Below are positions 8,398-16,612 of a stretch of DNA of 64,000 nucleotides, in pieces (position 1 is the stretch's first letter; each line of letters starts with the position of its first letter). Below the pieces are notes generated by a model, which saw only the letters and a program-made list of their open reading frames with translations, was not told the origin of the DNA and ran no database searches. Where the stretch lies: the NCBI GenBank assembly GCA_022826725.1, contig JAJDUF010000004.1, positions 265,334-329,333 of the forward strand, given 5' to 3'. Made by a program: the position numbers and the translations under genes. The stretch comes from Chloroflexota bacterium (lineage in GTDB: Bacteria > Chloroflexota > UBA11872 > UBA12225 > JAJDUF01).

Positions 8398-9333
8398 CTA
8401 GAGCCGCTTCGCAAACTGGTACAGCACCCGGCTAACCGTGGCCTGTACTGTCTTGGCGTAGAACGCGATGGGACCCACGCTGTAGATTTCACCCTGCTCA
8501 AAACCGTCGGCCCGCAGATCTCGCAAGCACCGCTTGAGCAGCACCGCTCCCACACGGCGTCCCCGGGCGCGTTCCGCCACGCCCATCGGGCCAAGCACCC
8601 CCCACCGCGCCACGTGTGTCGCGCCAAACCCGAGGAAAGCGCCACTCGCCGCCTCTTCCGCCACCTGCACGGACGCCGGCGGGTTATCCAGACCGAGCGT
8701 CGCCAGATAGGCCCAGCGCCGCCCCAGGTGCGACCCCGGCGCCGGATACGCCAGCTCCCGCGCCACGCCCTCATGCAGCCAGTCGCGGTCCGCCGCCGTC
8801 GCCCGCCGAAACCGTATGCCGGCCGCGGCGGCAGCAGCCTCTGCGGTCGCGGTTTCCAGATCGGTCCGCGCCAGGTCAACCACCATGTCCTGCGTCACAC
8901 CGGTCCGTTCGTACCCGCGCGCCGCCAAGAAGCACAGTGCCGCCGTGTAGCGCACGTCCAAACCCTGCGTGATCCGATTGTTGCCCGCGGCCATCGCCAC
9001 CGCGTGCCCGGCCCCCGTATCCCGCAGCCGCCCTTCCAGCTTGTCGAACAGGCGCGTGGCAATCCCCCGCTGTCGCCATTCCGGTGCGACGGCGAACAGT
9101 TTGACCCCTGCCGGGCATTGCAGTTGCTCGTTCGCCGACGCCCCGGCTACAAACCCCATCACCTGCCCGTCGGCAGCGGCAACAAGATTCAGCGCCGGGT
9201 CGAAATCGGGGTCCCGCAGGATGCGGTCGGCAAAGACCAGGTCGTCCATGCGGTCATACGGCAGGCAGCCTGCCAGCAACCGCACGACCGGCCCTCGATC
9301 CCCCTCCTCATACGCCCGAATAGCCACCACCAC
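8398..9333 (-). CDS. Tandem-domain GNAT N-acetyltransferase
   Basis: A 311-residue protein with two GNAT-like halves. The first (residues 1-150) has the acetyl-CoA pyrophosphate loop in LFAVAPEWRQRGIATRLFDKLE, closely matching the motif A pattern Q/RxxGxG/A. The second (residues 170-311) has LGPMGVAERARGRRVGAVLLKRCL, where the loop reads RARGRRVG. The last strand contains a hydrophobic SVGPIAFYAKTV. Such fusions acetylate amines, antibiotics or peptides, and one half is often non-catalytic; here both loops look competent. It lies downstream of the sulfatase pair on the same strand and is separated from it by a repeat. Substrate unknown. Confidence 0.85.
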   Translation of the reverse strand: MVVAIRAYEEGDRGPVVRLLAGCLPYDRMDDLVFADRILRDPDFDPALNLVAAADGQVMGFVAGASANEQLQCPAGVKLFAVAPEWRQRGIATRLFDKLEGRLRDTGAGHAVAMAAGNNRITQGLDVRYTAALCFLAARGYERTGVTQDMVVDLARTDLETATAEAAAAAAGIRFRRATAADRDWLHEGVARELAYPAPGSHLGRRWAYLATLGLDNPPASVQVAEEAASGAFLGFGATHVARWGVLGPMGVAERARGRRVGAVLLKRCLRDLRADGFEQGEIYSVGPIAFYAKTVQATVSRVLYQFAKRL

Positions 9334-9351
9334 AATCTCCGCCCCACCGCG

Positions 9352-10866
9352 TTAGCGCCCCTTCCCTGGCAGGGAAGGGGCCGGGGGTGAGGTCCGCCCC
9401 CACGGTCCACCAGGCACTTTGGGCACCTCGCGGTCCGACACCGGCACCTCCGGCCAAGTATCGCCCGTCCGCTCCAGCCACGCCGCCAGCGCCGCCCGCA
9501 GCTGCTCCCGCGCCTCCGCCGCTGCCGGGTCCTCGCTGAGGTTGTGCCGCTCCAACGGGTCCGCGCGCAGGTCATAGAGTTCGTCATCGCCGCCGTCGGT
9601 CGCCACGTACTTCCAGTCCTCGGTCCGCCACGCTCGCAGCGGCGCCGGTCGCTCTCCCCAGTTGGACGAGTGGAATTCCAGCGCAATCCCGTTATGCACC
9701 GGCTCGTCACCGCCGCGCGCCAGCGCGCCGATGTCCACACCTTGCAGCTCGCCCGGTACCGGCGCACCGCACCAATTGAGAATAGTCGGCACCAGGTCCA
9801 CGTGTGTCACCAACCGGTCCGTGCAATGCGCCGCCGCCAGCCCTCCCGGCGGGCGGATCAGCAGCGGAATGTTCATCAACTCCTCGTACAGCACCGCTCC
9901 CTTGGCCAGCAGACTGTGGCTGCCCAGCATCTCCCCATGATCGGACGTGAAGATAAACAGCGTCTCGTCAAACTGATCCGTCTCGATGAGCGCCGCCAGG
10001 ATTACCCCGACGAGGTGGTCCACGTAGCTCACCGCCCCGTAGTACCCGGCCCACATCGCCCGCAGGTCGTCATCGTCAAACGGGTCGGACGGCTTCAACT
10101 GCCAGTCCGCGCGGTTTCGTAGCAGCCGCGGCCCCACGTTGTCGTGGCGCGTCTCCGGCAGCGGCATGTCCGCCGGATCGTACATCCGGTCGAACGGGCG
10201 CGGGCTGACGAACGACGGATGCGGCTCGTGGCAGGAATACACCAGGCAGAACGGTCGTTCGTCCGTTGCCATCCCGTGAATAAATCGCGCCGCCGCCCGC
10301 GCGTCGAGCATTGATGGGTGGTAGGCCAGCGGCAACAGTGAAGGGCCGATCTTCGTCCGACGATCGAACTGCGCCGGGTCCGCATCGTGGCCGCCCTGCT
10401 TGCCACCGATGGTGACGCCGATCCGCTCCGTAAAGCGCAATATGTCGTTTTGTTCCGGCCCGTCCACGTCGTAGTCGCTCGCGCGCGTGACGAAGTCCCG
10501 AAAACCCCGCCGATCAGCGCCAGTGCCGAGATGCCACTTGCCGGTATAGGCGCAGGCGTAGCCCCGCGGTTGCAGGTAGTCGGCCAGCACGCGCACGTCC
10601 GGCGACAGGTGCAGCTCGTTCGAGATGGGACGCTCTTGATGGTTGGAGACCATGCCCGTCGTGTGCGGATACAACCCGGACAACAGCGACGCCCGCGCCG
10701 GCGAGCACATCGGCGTGACACAGTAGGCCCGGCGGAAAAGCGTCCCTTGCGCCGCCAGCCATTCCAGGTGCGGCGTCGAAACGTCCGCCGTCCGCACGCC
10801 CGGCATCGTATCCGCCCGCTGCTGGTCGCTGATAATCAGCACCACGTTGGGTGCGCGTTCTGCCAT
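9352..10866 (-). CDS. Type I (formylglycine-dependent) sulfatase, copy 1
   Basis: About 504 residues from ATG 10866, where AAGGAG lies upstream; the track adds six residues. It has N-terminal metal-binding IISDQQRADT, the Cys-type activation motif CSPAR with Cys about residue 54 (converted to formylglycine in active enzymes), the KWHLGT lysine/histidine motif and FTSDHGEMLG metal ligands. No signal peptide is visible, so the enzyme probably works on imported sulfated sugars or esters. The final residues (TSPPAPSLPGKGR) are encoded by a palindromic repeat, so the native stop was probably lost. No formylglycine-generating enzyme occurs in this window. Confidence 0.92.
   Translation of the reverse strand: MAERAPNVVLIISDQQRADTMPGVRTADVSTPHLEWLAAQGTLFRRAYCVTPMCSPARASLLSGLYPHTTGMVSNHQERPISNELHLSPDVRVLADYLQPRGYACAYTGKWHLGTGADRRGFRDFVTRASDYDVDGPEQNDILRFTERIGVTIGGKQGGHDADPAQFDRRTKIGPSLLPLAYHPSMLDARAAARFIHGMATDERPFCLVYSCHEPHPSFVSPRPFDRMYDPADMPLPETRHDNVGPRLLRNRADWQLKPSDPFDDDDLRAMWAGYYGAVSYVDHLVGVILAALIETDQFDETLFIFTSDHGEMLGSHSLLAKGAVLYEELMNIPLLIRPPGGLAAAHCTDRLVTHVDLVPTILNWCGAPVPGELQGVDIGALARGGDEPVHNGIALEFHSSNWGERPAPLRAWRTEDWKYVATDGGDDELYDLRADPLERHNLSEDPAAAEAREQLRAALAAWLERTGDTWPEVPVSDREVPKVPGGPWGRTSPPAPSLPGKGR
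9358..9380. repeat. CCCCTTCCCTG-family palindrome inside sulfatase 3' end
   Basis: Near-perfect palindrome CCCCTTCCCTGGCAGGGAAGGGG followed by CCGGGGGTGAGG. It is the same repeat type as 6116-6138, 13535-13557 and 30160-30182, but here it is translated as the C-terminus of the sulfatase. Confidence 0.8.
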
Positions 10867-10911
10867 CGCTGCTCTCCTTCCCACCTAGCCGCCTCGACCG
10901 TCCCGCCCCAT

Positions 10912-10982
10912 CCGTCATTGCAGCGGAAGCCGCAATCCGCGTCCCCCTGCCTAGCAGGGGGACCATTAGGGGGGCCAACTCC
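10912..10982. repeat. Intergenic palindromic repeats between the two sulfatases
   Basis: Contains CGTCATTGCAGCGGAAGCCGCAATCC, an imperfect palindrome related to the ATTCCCGCG family. It is followed by CCCCCTGCCTAGCAGGGGG and the CCATTAGGGGGGCCAACTC tail seen in other clusters. Confidence 0.7.
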
Positions 10983-10997
10983 CGTTCCCTCCTCGCC

Positions 10998-12470
10998 TCA
11001 GCCCCACCGACGATCTGGCCCATGGGGCAACTCACGGGCGGGCCGGGGCACTTCCGGCCAGGCATCGCCCGTCCGCTCTAGCCACGCTGCCAGTCCCGTC
11101 CGCATCCTCTCCCGCGCGCCTACCGCTGCCGGGTCCTCGCTGAGGTTGTGCCGCTCCAGCGGGTCCTCCCTCAGATCGTACAGTTCGTCGGCACCGCCGA
11201 TCGTCTCCACATACTTCCAGTTCTCCGTGCGCCAGCCCCGCAAGGGCGTTGGCCGCTGGCCCCAATTGCAGGAGTGGTATTCCAGGGCGATGCCGTCGCG
11301 TACACGCTCGTTGCCACCCCTCGCGAGCGCGCCGATGTCCGCACCCTGCAACTCCCCCGGCACCGGCGCGCCGCACCAGTTGAGAATAGTCGGCACCAGG
11401 TCCACGTGCGTCACCAGCCGGCCGGTGCATTGCGCCGCCGTCAGACCTCCCGGCGGGCGGATCAGTAGCGGTATGTTGACGAGTTCTTCGTACAGCGCCG
11501 CTCCCTTGTAAAGCAATCCATGGCTGCCCAGCATCTCGCCATGATCCGACGTGAAGATGAACAGCGTCTCGTCAAACTGATCCGTTTCGATGAGCGCCGC
11601 CAGGATCACCCCTACCAGGTGGTCCACGTAGCTCACGGCCCCGTAGTACCCGGCCCACATGGCCCGCAGGTCGTCATCGTCGAGCGCGTCGGCCGACTTC
11701 AGTTGTCTGTCGTCGCGGTTCCGCAGCAGCCGCGGCCCCACATTGTCGCGGTGGGTCTCCGGCAGCGGCATGGCGGCCGGATCGTACATCCGGTCGAACG
11801 GGCGCGGGCTGACAAACTCCGGATGCGGCTCGTGGCACGAATACACCAGGCAAAACGGCCGCTTGTCGTCCGCCATCCCCTGAATGAAGCGCGCCGCTGC
11901 CCGGGCATTGAGCATTGAAGGGTGATAGGCCAGCGGCAATAGTGATGAGCCTACCCTGGTGCGAGCGCAGAAGCGCGCCGGATCGGCGTCATGGCCGGCC
12001 CGCTTTCCGCCCAGTGTGACGCCGACCCGATCAGCGAAGCGGAGAATGTCGTTCTGCTCGGGACCGTCCACGTCGTAGTCGCTGATACGGGTGATGAAGT
12101 CTCGAAAGCCCCGCCGATCACCGCCCGTTCCCAGATGCCACTTGCCGGTATAGGCGCAGGCATACCCCAACGGTTGCAGGTAATCGGCCAAGAGGCGCAC
12201 ATCTGGTGCTAGGTGCATTTCGTTCGAGATTGGCCGTTCCTGGTGGTTGGCAACCATGCCCGACGTGTGCGGATACAGCCCGGACAGCAGCGCAGCCCGC
12301 GCCGGCGAGCAGATCGGTGTGACACAATAGGCATTGCGGAAGAGCGTTCCCTGCGCGGCCAGCCACTCCAGGTGCGGCGTGGAAACATCGGCGGCCCGCA
12401 CTCCGGGCATCGTGTCGGCGCGTTGCTCATCGCTGATGATCAGCACCACGTTCGGCCCGCTCTCAGGCAT
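10998..12470 (-). CDS. Type I (formylglycine-dependent) sulfatase, copy 2
   Basis: About 490 residues from ATG 12470, with GGAGGGGG upstream. Long stretches are identical to the sulfatase at 9352: PNVVLIISDEQRADTMPGVR, CSPAR at about Cys54, GKWHLGTGGDRRGFRDF, SCHEPHP, FIFTSDHGEMLGSHGLL. The pair is therefore a tandem duplication. Copy 2 ends normally (PARELPHGPDRRWG), without the repeat-derived tail of copy 1. Substitutions are scattered, and both keep all catalytic residues, so both are probably active sulfohydrolases. The order copy 2 then copy 1 on the minus strand is likely one transcript broken by the repeat cluster between them. Confidence 0.92.
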   Translation of the reverse strand: MPESGPNVVLIISDEQRADTMPGVRAADVSTPHLEWLAAQGTLFRNAYCVTPICSPARAALLSGLYPHTSGMVANHQERPISNEMHLAPDVRLLADYLQPLGYACAYTGKWHLGTGGDRRGFRDFITRISDYDVDGPEQNDILRFADRVGVTLGGKRAGHDADPARFCARTRVGSSLLPLAYHPSMLNARAAARFIQGMADDKRPFCLVYSCHEPHPEFVSPRPFDRMYDPAAMPLPETHRDNVGPRLLRNRDDRQLKSADALDDDDLRAMWAGYYGAVSYVDHLVGVILAALIETDQFDETLFIFTSDHGEMLGSHGLLYKGAALYEELVNIPLLIRPPGGLTAAQCTGRLVTHVDLVPTILNWCGAPVPGELQGADIGALARGGNERVRDGIALEYHSCNWGQRPTPLRGWRTENWKYVETIGGADELYDLREDPLERHNLSEDPAAVGARERMRTGLAAWLERTGDAWPEVPRPARELPHGPDRRWG

Positions 12471-12528
12471 CTTCGTCCCCCTCCTCATCCGCCCCTGCTC
12501 TATCCCTCAATTCTCGTGGTCTGGTCCG

Positions 12529-12603
12529 TCATTCCCGCGCCAGCGGGAATCCACGTCCCCCTGCACAGCGAGGTGACCATAGGGGGGCCGGGGGGTGAGG
12601 TAT
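12529..12603. repeat. Intergenic palindromic repeat cluster upstream of sulfatase copy 2
   Basis: ATTCCCGCGCCAGCGGGAAT (12531-12550), then CACGTCCCCCTGCACAGCGAGGTGACC and ATAGGGGGGCCGGGGGGTGAGG. This has the same composite order (small palindrome, C-rich palindrome, GGGGTGAGG tail) as cluster 1. Confidence 0.75.
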
Positions 12604-12757
12604 GGCCGTGCTGTCCGGTCCGTGCCGGCGGGCCGTTCCGCGCTTATCATACCGGCAAGGCCGCTGCCCCTGTCCGAACATCGCCAAACGCCGGCCGGAA
12701 CGGGTACACTGACGGCAGGTGCGCTAACTCCCAACAGTACGACAAGGAGTGAGGTCA

Positions 12758-13420
12758 ATGTTGAGATTTGCCGAAGAGATCATGCTTCTCCTGCTCCACG
12801 ACGAAAACGGGGATTTCGCGCCCGTTTCCGAACTGTCCTTGCAGTGTGCCCTCGCCGGCGCCGTCCTGATGGACTTGGCCTTGGAGAACCGCATTGACAC
12901 CGATACCGAACGGCTCATCCTGCTCGGCAGCACCCCGACCGGAGACGATCTACTCGACCCCACCCTCGCCAATATCGCCGAATCGACCCCCGTCGGCGAG
13001 TCCAGCCACGACGCCCGCTATTGGGTCGAGTATGTCGCCGAGTATGCCTACGAGATTCGCGCCCGCGCCCTCGACCGTCTCATCAAGGCCGGCATTCTCC
13101 AGCAGCGGGATGATCGCTTCCTGTGGGTGTTCCGCGCGCGGCGCTATCCCATCGTTGACGGTAAGGCCGAGCGAGAAGTCAAACTGCGGATCATGGGCGT
13201 GCTGTTCAGCGACGAAATCCCCGACCCGCGCGACATTGTCATCATCGCCCTCGCGGACGTCTGCGGCCTGTTCAGAGAGATCCTCTCCAGGCGCGAGCTA
13301 AACCTCGCCACCGCCCGCATTGACCAGGTGCGGAAGCTGGACTTGATCGGCCAGGCCGTCTCGCAAGCCGTCTGGGACATCGAGGCCTCCCTGGCCGTCG
13401 CCATGCCCCCCATGATGTAG
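12758..13420 (+). CDS. GPP34 (Golgi phosphoprotein 3-like) family protein
   Basis: A 220-residue protein from ATG 12758, with AAGGAGTGAGG upstream; the track's start lies three codons earlier. The N-terminus FAEEIMLLLLHDENGDF and LQCALAGAVLMDLALENRID match the GPP34 domain, as does the later RDIVIIALADVCGLFREIL. In eukaryotes GOLPH3 binds phosphatidylinositol-4-phosphate and sorts glycosyltransferases. Bacterial homologues occur mainly in Actinobacteria and Chloroflexi, and their role is not established. No membrane segment is seen, though a hydrophobic helix could insert in a membrane. It is flanked on both sides by repeat clusters, so no operon partner is apparent. Confidence 0.85.
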   Translation: MLRFAEEIMLLLLHDENGDFAPVSELSLQCALAGAVLMDLALENRIDTDTERLILLGSTPTGDDLLDPTLANIAESTPVGESSHDARYWVEYVAEYAYEIRARALDRLIKAGILQQRDDRFLWVFRARRYPIVDGKAEREVKLRIMGVLFSDEIPDPRDIVIIALADVCGLFREILSRRELNLATARIDQVRKLDLIGQAVSQAVWDIEASLAVAMPPMM

Positions 13421-13452
13421 CACCCCGCGCCTCAGGAGCCCCCCCAGAACCG

Positions 13453-13565
13453 TCATTCCCGCGCCACCGGGAATCTATCCTGCTCATCCTTGCATCCTGA
13501 TGCAGACCAGCATCGGACCGGCGCTGCCATCCCGCCCCTTCCCTGCCAGGGCAGGGGCCGGGTGA
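13453..13565. repeat. Palindromic repeats downstream of GPP34 gene
   Basis: ATTCCCGCGCCACCGGGAAT (13455-13474, one arm slightly decayed) and CCCCTTCCCTGCCAGGGCAGGGG (13535-13557) followed by CCGGGTGA. The remaining bases up to 13650 show nothing I recognise. Confidence 0.75.
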
Positions 13566-13650
13566 CAGATCAAAGACGCACCACACCTGGCACTATCCGT
13601 GCGGCTATGGCCAGTCAGCTGTTAGGTCCAACCCACCCCGGCCACCGGGG

Positions 13651-14916
13651 CTATCCGAACGCAACGCGGCCGGTTGCGGCGCGGTAGCTGCGGTCGAACT
13701 CGGCGCTGCCGTCGTCGGCACGCTGCTCCAAGCGCGAGCCGGACACGAAACGGGGCAGGTTGCCGTGCTCGACTTCTCGGTGCAGGTCGCCCTCGTCGCC
13801 GGCCACCATGCCGGTGTGGTCGGGCATCCCGTCGGCCGAGGCCCAGGTCATCACATAGAGCTGCCGGGCGCGCGGCTTGGCCTGGTCGAAGCTGTCCAGG
13901 CGGTACTTCGCCAAGGCATCTTCGTCCACCTCGACGCCCAACCCCGGCTCCTGGGACACGCGCACGTAACCCGCCACGACCTCCAGCGGCTCGGCGAGCA
14001 GATCATCGCTGTAGATGTGCATGCAGGTGACCGCCGGCCATTGGGCGTGGGTGCAGACGGCGCCGAGTTGCATGGCCCAGGCCGTCGTCAACCCGGTGCC
14101 GACCAACTGGAGCCAGAACGGCTTGTTGGCTTGGGCGGCGATGGTGGCCTGATCGAGGACGCTCTTCACGTCACCGCCGATGACAAAGCCGTCGCACACG
14201 TCGTCAGCCAGTGCCGTCATAATGGGCGGGCTGCCGAAGTGCATGGCGATGGGAAACCTGACCTGGGAGCGGATCTGGCGGTTGCCGGCCACGTCTCCCT
14301 GCGGAATCGGTGTCTCCACGATCTTGACGTTGGGAAACTGCTCCAGCTCACGGAGGTGCAGCACCGCGGTCCCGGCGTTGGCCAGCGTGCTGTTGTAATC
14401 GAGATCAATGTCGAGCTGCGGCGCGACCTGCGTGACCGCCTCGATCTGCGTGAGGACATCGCGCCAGGACCGCCCTTTGAGCTTGATCGAGGTGTAGCCG
14501 CGGCTCACGGCAAGCTGCGCCTCGGTGGCCCACTCGTCGGGGGCCATGTCCAGGCACCACCAAGAAATCGGCGCCGCCTCCCGGACGGCAGGCCCGAGGA
14601 GGCGGGAGCAGGGTACACCAGCCGCTTTACCGGCCACGTCCCAGAGCGCCATCTGGAGACCGGCGCCATGCGACCGGTCCCACAGCAAGTCGAACGGGTT
14701 GCATCCCTGGAGCGCCGCCGCCAACTCGGCGGCGCTGCGTCCCCAGGTGTACTCGGCAATCGTCTCGCCGTAGCCCACGTGACCGGAATCGGTGGTCACA
14801 CGCCAGACCTCGATCAGCGACCAGTCGCCGCCGAGGCGCTGCATGTGGGTGGCATGGCGGGGGGAAAACGGGACCTGCAAGGGGATCAACTCGACATCCG
14901 TGATGCGTACACTCAT
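13651..14916 (-). CDS. Divergent enolase-superfamily (mandelate racemase/MLE-like) protein
   Basis: A 421-residue protein from ATG 14916 with GGAGGTGAGAG upstream. The capping domain and barrel are recognisable (MALWDVAGKAAGVP, SIKLKGRSW with KxK, DIDLDYNS for the first metal ligand, IVETPIP for the second). Where the third acidic ligand is expected the sequence reads IAMHFGSPP. No His/Asp dyad is evident in FWLQLVGTGL, so this is a non-canonical member. The C-terminal 80 residues extend beyond the usual domain. It probably catalyses proton abstraction from a carboxylate or has become non-catalytic. It is convergent with GPP34, without close partners. Confidence 0.8.
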   Translation of the reverse strand: MSVRITDVELIPLQVPFSPRHATHMQRLGGDWSLIEVWRVTTDSGHVGYGETIAEYTWGRSAAELAAALQGCNPFDLLWDRSHGAGLQMALWDVAGKAAGVPCSRLLGPAVREAAPISWWCLDMAPDEWATEAQLAVSRGYTSIKLKGRSWRDVLTQIEAVTQVAPQLDIDLDYNSTLANAGTAVLHLRELEQFPNVKIVETPIPQGDVAGNRQIRSQVRFPIAMHFGSPPIMTALADDVCDGFVIGGDVKSVLDQATIAAQANKPFWLQLVGTGLTTAWAMQLGAVCTHAQWPAVTCMHIYSDDLLAEPLEVVAGYVRVSQEPGLGVEVDEDALAKYRLDSFDQAKPRARQLYVMTWASADGMPDHTGMVAGDEGDLHREVEHGNLPRFVSGSRLEQRADDGSAEFDRSYRAATGRVAFG

Positions 14917-14998
14917 CTCTCACCTCCAAGGTGACGCGCTCGGCGGCCGCCTCCGCACCGTACAACTCGCCGCCGGGAACGTACACCGGCCAACCATA

Positions 14999-15280
14999 CC
15001 TGAATCAGCGATCAGCGATCAGCGATCAGCCGGCAGCTATCATGTTCGAGGAGTTGTGTGCCATCGTCGAAGAGGTGGTCGCGCTGTACCGAAAGGACGG
15101 ACGGCCGTTGCCGCCACCGACGGCAGGACACGACTACGTCAATAAGCTCCAGCGCGTCGCATAGCTCCGCGCTCCCGGCCCCCTATGGCCCCCCGCTGCG
15201 GCGGGGGACGGAGACCGGGTTGCGGCGCAAGCCGCAATGACGATTACTCCTGCTGATAGCTGACGGCTGACGGCTAGGCG
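14999..15280. repeat. Short tandem CAGCGAT repeats and C-rich palindrome region
   Basis: At 15004-15031 the heptamer CAGCGAT is repeated three to four times (…TCAGCGATCAGCGATCAGC…). At 15178-15245 a GGCCCCCCGCTGCGGCGGGGG-type palindrome is followed by TTGCGGCGCAAGCCGCAATGACG. At about 15250-15278 the related GCTGATAGCTGACGGCTGACGGC appears. Similar CAGC-ATCAGC runs occur at 56867-56900, and a GTAGTCAGTAGTCAGT run at 49481-49512. Confidence 0.65.
15042..15164 (+). CDS. Possible 40-residue small protein
   Basis: ATG 15042 opens a 40-codon frame: MFEELCAIVEEVVALYRKD… ending in GHDYVNKLQRVA. The composition is protein-like (an amphipathic helix, then a proline hinge and a basic tail) rather than a shadow of another gene, because nothing overlaps it. 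The general look (EEVVALYxxDGxPLPPP) recalls the C-terminal part of HicB-like antitoxin domains, but it is too short to assign. No clear ribosome site is seen. Confidence 0.35.
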   Translation: MFEELCAIVEEVVALYRKDGRPLPPPTAGHDYVNKLQRVA

Positions 15281-15379
15281 CGGTACAATCGGCGCAACGC
15301 CGTGGTGGCGCGGAAGGCGCCAGCCCAGATACCCGGCCTGCCGGCAACGGCGGCGGGTGAGGAAGGGAGCAACGGACCA

Positions 15380-16438
15380 ATGCCGGCTCGTGTAGTGGAC
15401 CTACGTAGCGACACCGTGACCCACCCCACGCCCGCGATGCGCGCGGCGATGGCCAGCGCCGAGGTGGGCGATGACGGGCATGGGGAGGACCCGACCGTTA
15501 AGCGATTGGAGGCGCTGGCGGCCGAGCGGCTGGGCAAGGAAGCGGCCGTCCTGGTATCGAGCGGGACGATGGGCAATCTCGCCGGCGCACTCACCCAGAC
15601 GGAGCCTGGCGATACCATGATCGTGGGCGCTTATTGCCATCCCTCGCTCAAGGGAGCGGCCGGTATCGCCGTGTACGGCGGGGTCAAGCCCTACGAGATA
15701 CCCACCGAGCGCGGGCGGATGAACCCTGATGACGTGCGGGCGGCAATCCGGTCCGTGCGCGAGAGCGAGGACGGACAACCGACGTTGCTCTGCCTGGAGA
15801 ACACGCACAACCAGCAGAACGGCGTCCCACTCGACCCGGCGGCGGTCGGGAGCGCGAGCGCGGTCGCGCACGAGCACGGGCTGCGCGTCCACGTGGACGG
15901 CGCTCGCCTGTTCAATGCCGCCGTCGCGCTGGACGTGCCGGCCAGCGACCTCGTTGCCGACGTGGATTCGGTTTCGTTCTGCCTCTCGAAGGGTCTCTCG
16001 TGCCCGGTCGGATCGTTGCTGTGTGGCGACGCGGACTTTGTCGAGCGCGCCCGTGGCGTCCGCAAGCTACTCGGTGGCACGATGCGCCAGTCCGGGGTGA
16101 TCGCGGCCGCCGGCATCGTGGCGCTGGACCAGATGATTGACCGGCTGGCGGAGGATCACGCGAACGGCCGGCGCTTGGCCGAGGGAATCGCCGCGCTGCC
16201 GGGCCTGTCCACCAACCCAGACGACGTGCCAACCAACCTCGTCTTTGCCGACCTCGACCCGGCCATGTTCAACGGCGACGAGTTCAGCGCCCGCCTGGCC
16301 GCGGAAGGCGTGCTGGTCGGCGGCGGCCAACGGCCGCGGTTCGTCACCCACTACGGCATCACGGCGGATGACGTTGATTTCGCGCTCGCCGCCATCGGCC
16401 GCGTGACGGCGGACACGCGGACCGCTGCGGCCGCGTAG
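15380..16438 (+). CDS. ltaE: Low-specificity L-threonine aldolase
   Basis: A 352-residue PLP enzyme of fold type I, started at ATG 15380 behind GAAGGGA; the track's 26 extra residues are not conserved. The N-terminal DLRSDTVTHPTPAMR is the signature opening of threonine aldolases. HxGEDP follows (GDDGHGEDPTVKRLE), then VSSGTMGNLAG, VHVDGARLFNAAVAL (Asp that contacts PLP) and SFCLSKGLSCPVGS with Lys about residue 204. It cleaves L-threonine or L-allo-threonine to glycine and acetaldehyde, and often other beta-hydroxy amino acids. It lies alone, next to the AT-richer island that begins within 200 bp downstream. Confidence 0.93.
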   Translation: MPARVVDLRSDTVTHPTPAMRAAMASAEVGDDGHGEDPTVKRLEALAAERLGKEAAVLVSSGTMGNLAGALTQTEPGDTMIVGAYCHPSLKGAAGIAVYGGVKPYEIPTERGRMNPDDVRAAIRSVRESEDGQPTLLCLENTHNQQNGVPLDPAAVGSASAVAHEHGLRVHVDGARLFNAAVALDVPASDLVADVDSVSFCLSKGLSCPVGSLLCGDADFVERARGVRKLLGGTMRQSGVIAAAGIVALDQMIDRLAEDHANGRRLAEGIAALPGLSTNPDDVPTNLVFADLDPAMFNGDEFSARLAAEGVLVGGGQRPRFVTHYGITADDVDFALAAIGRVTADTRTAAAA

Positions 16439-16612
16439 CGTTGGCTGCGACGCGGAAGTACGAGGCTGGTCCGATTACGCAACCCTGGGGACCACGGGAC
16501 TTCCGTACCAAAGACTGCGACGGGCACGTACCGTGCCTTGCCCAGGAGCTAGGGGGGTGTTCTACTGCGCTGATCTGGCAGATTCCGCTGGCCTCACCAT
16601 TCGCCACCGAGT

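Noticed and set aside
8332-9390. 352-residue plus-strand ORF
   Set aside because: Shadow of the GNAT gene: rich in Arg/Pro/His, with no recognisable motif.
13765-14934. 389-residue plus-strand ORF
   Set aside because: Shadow opposite the divergent enolase, which has clear family motifs.
15004-15031. Short tandem repeat as a CRISPR array
   Set aside because: Seven-base units without spacers; no cas genes in the window.
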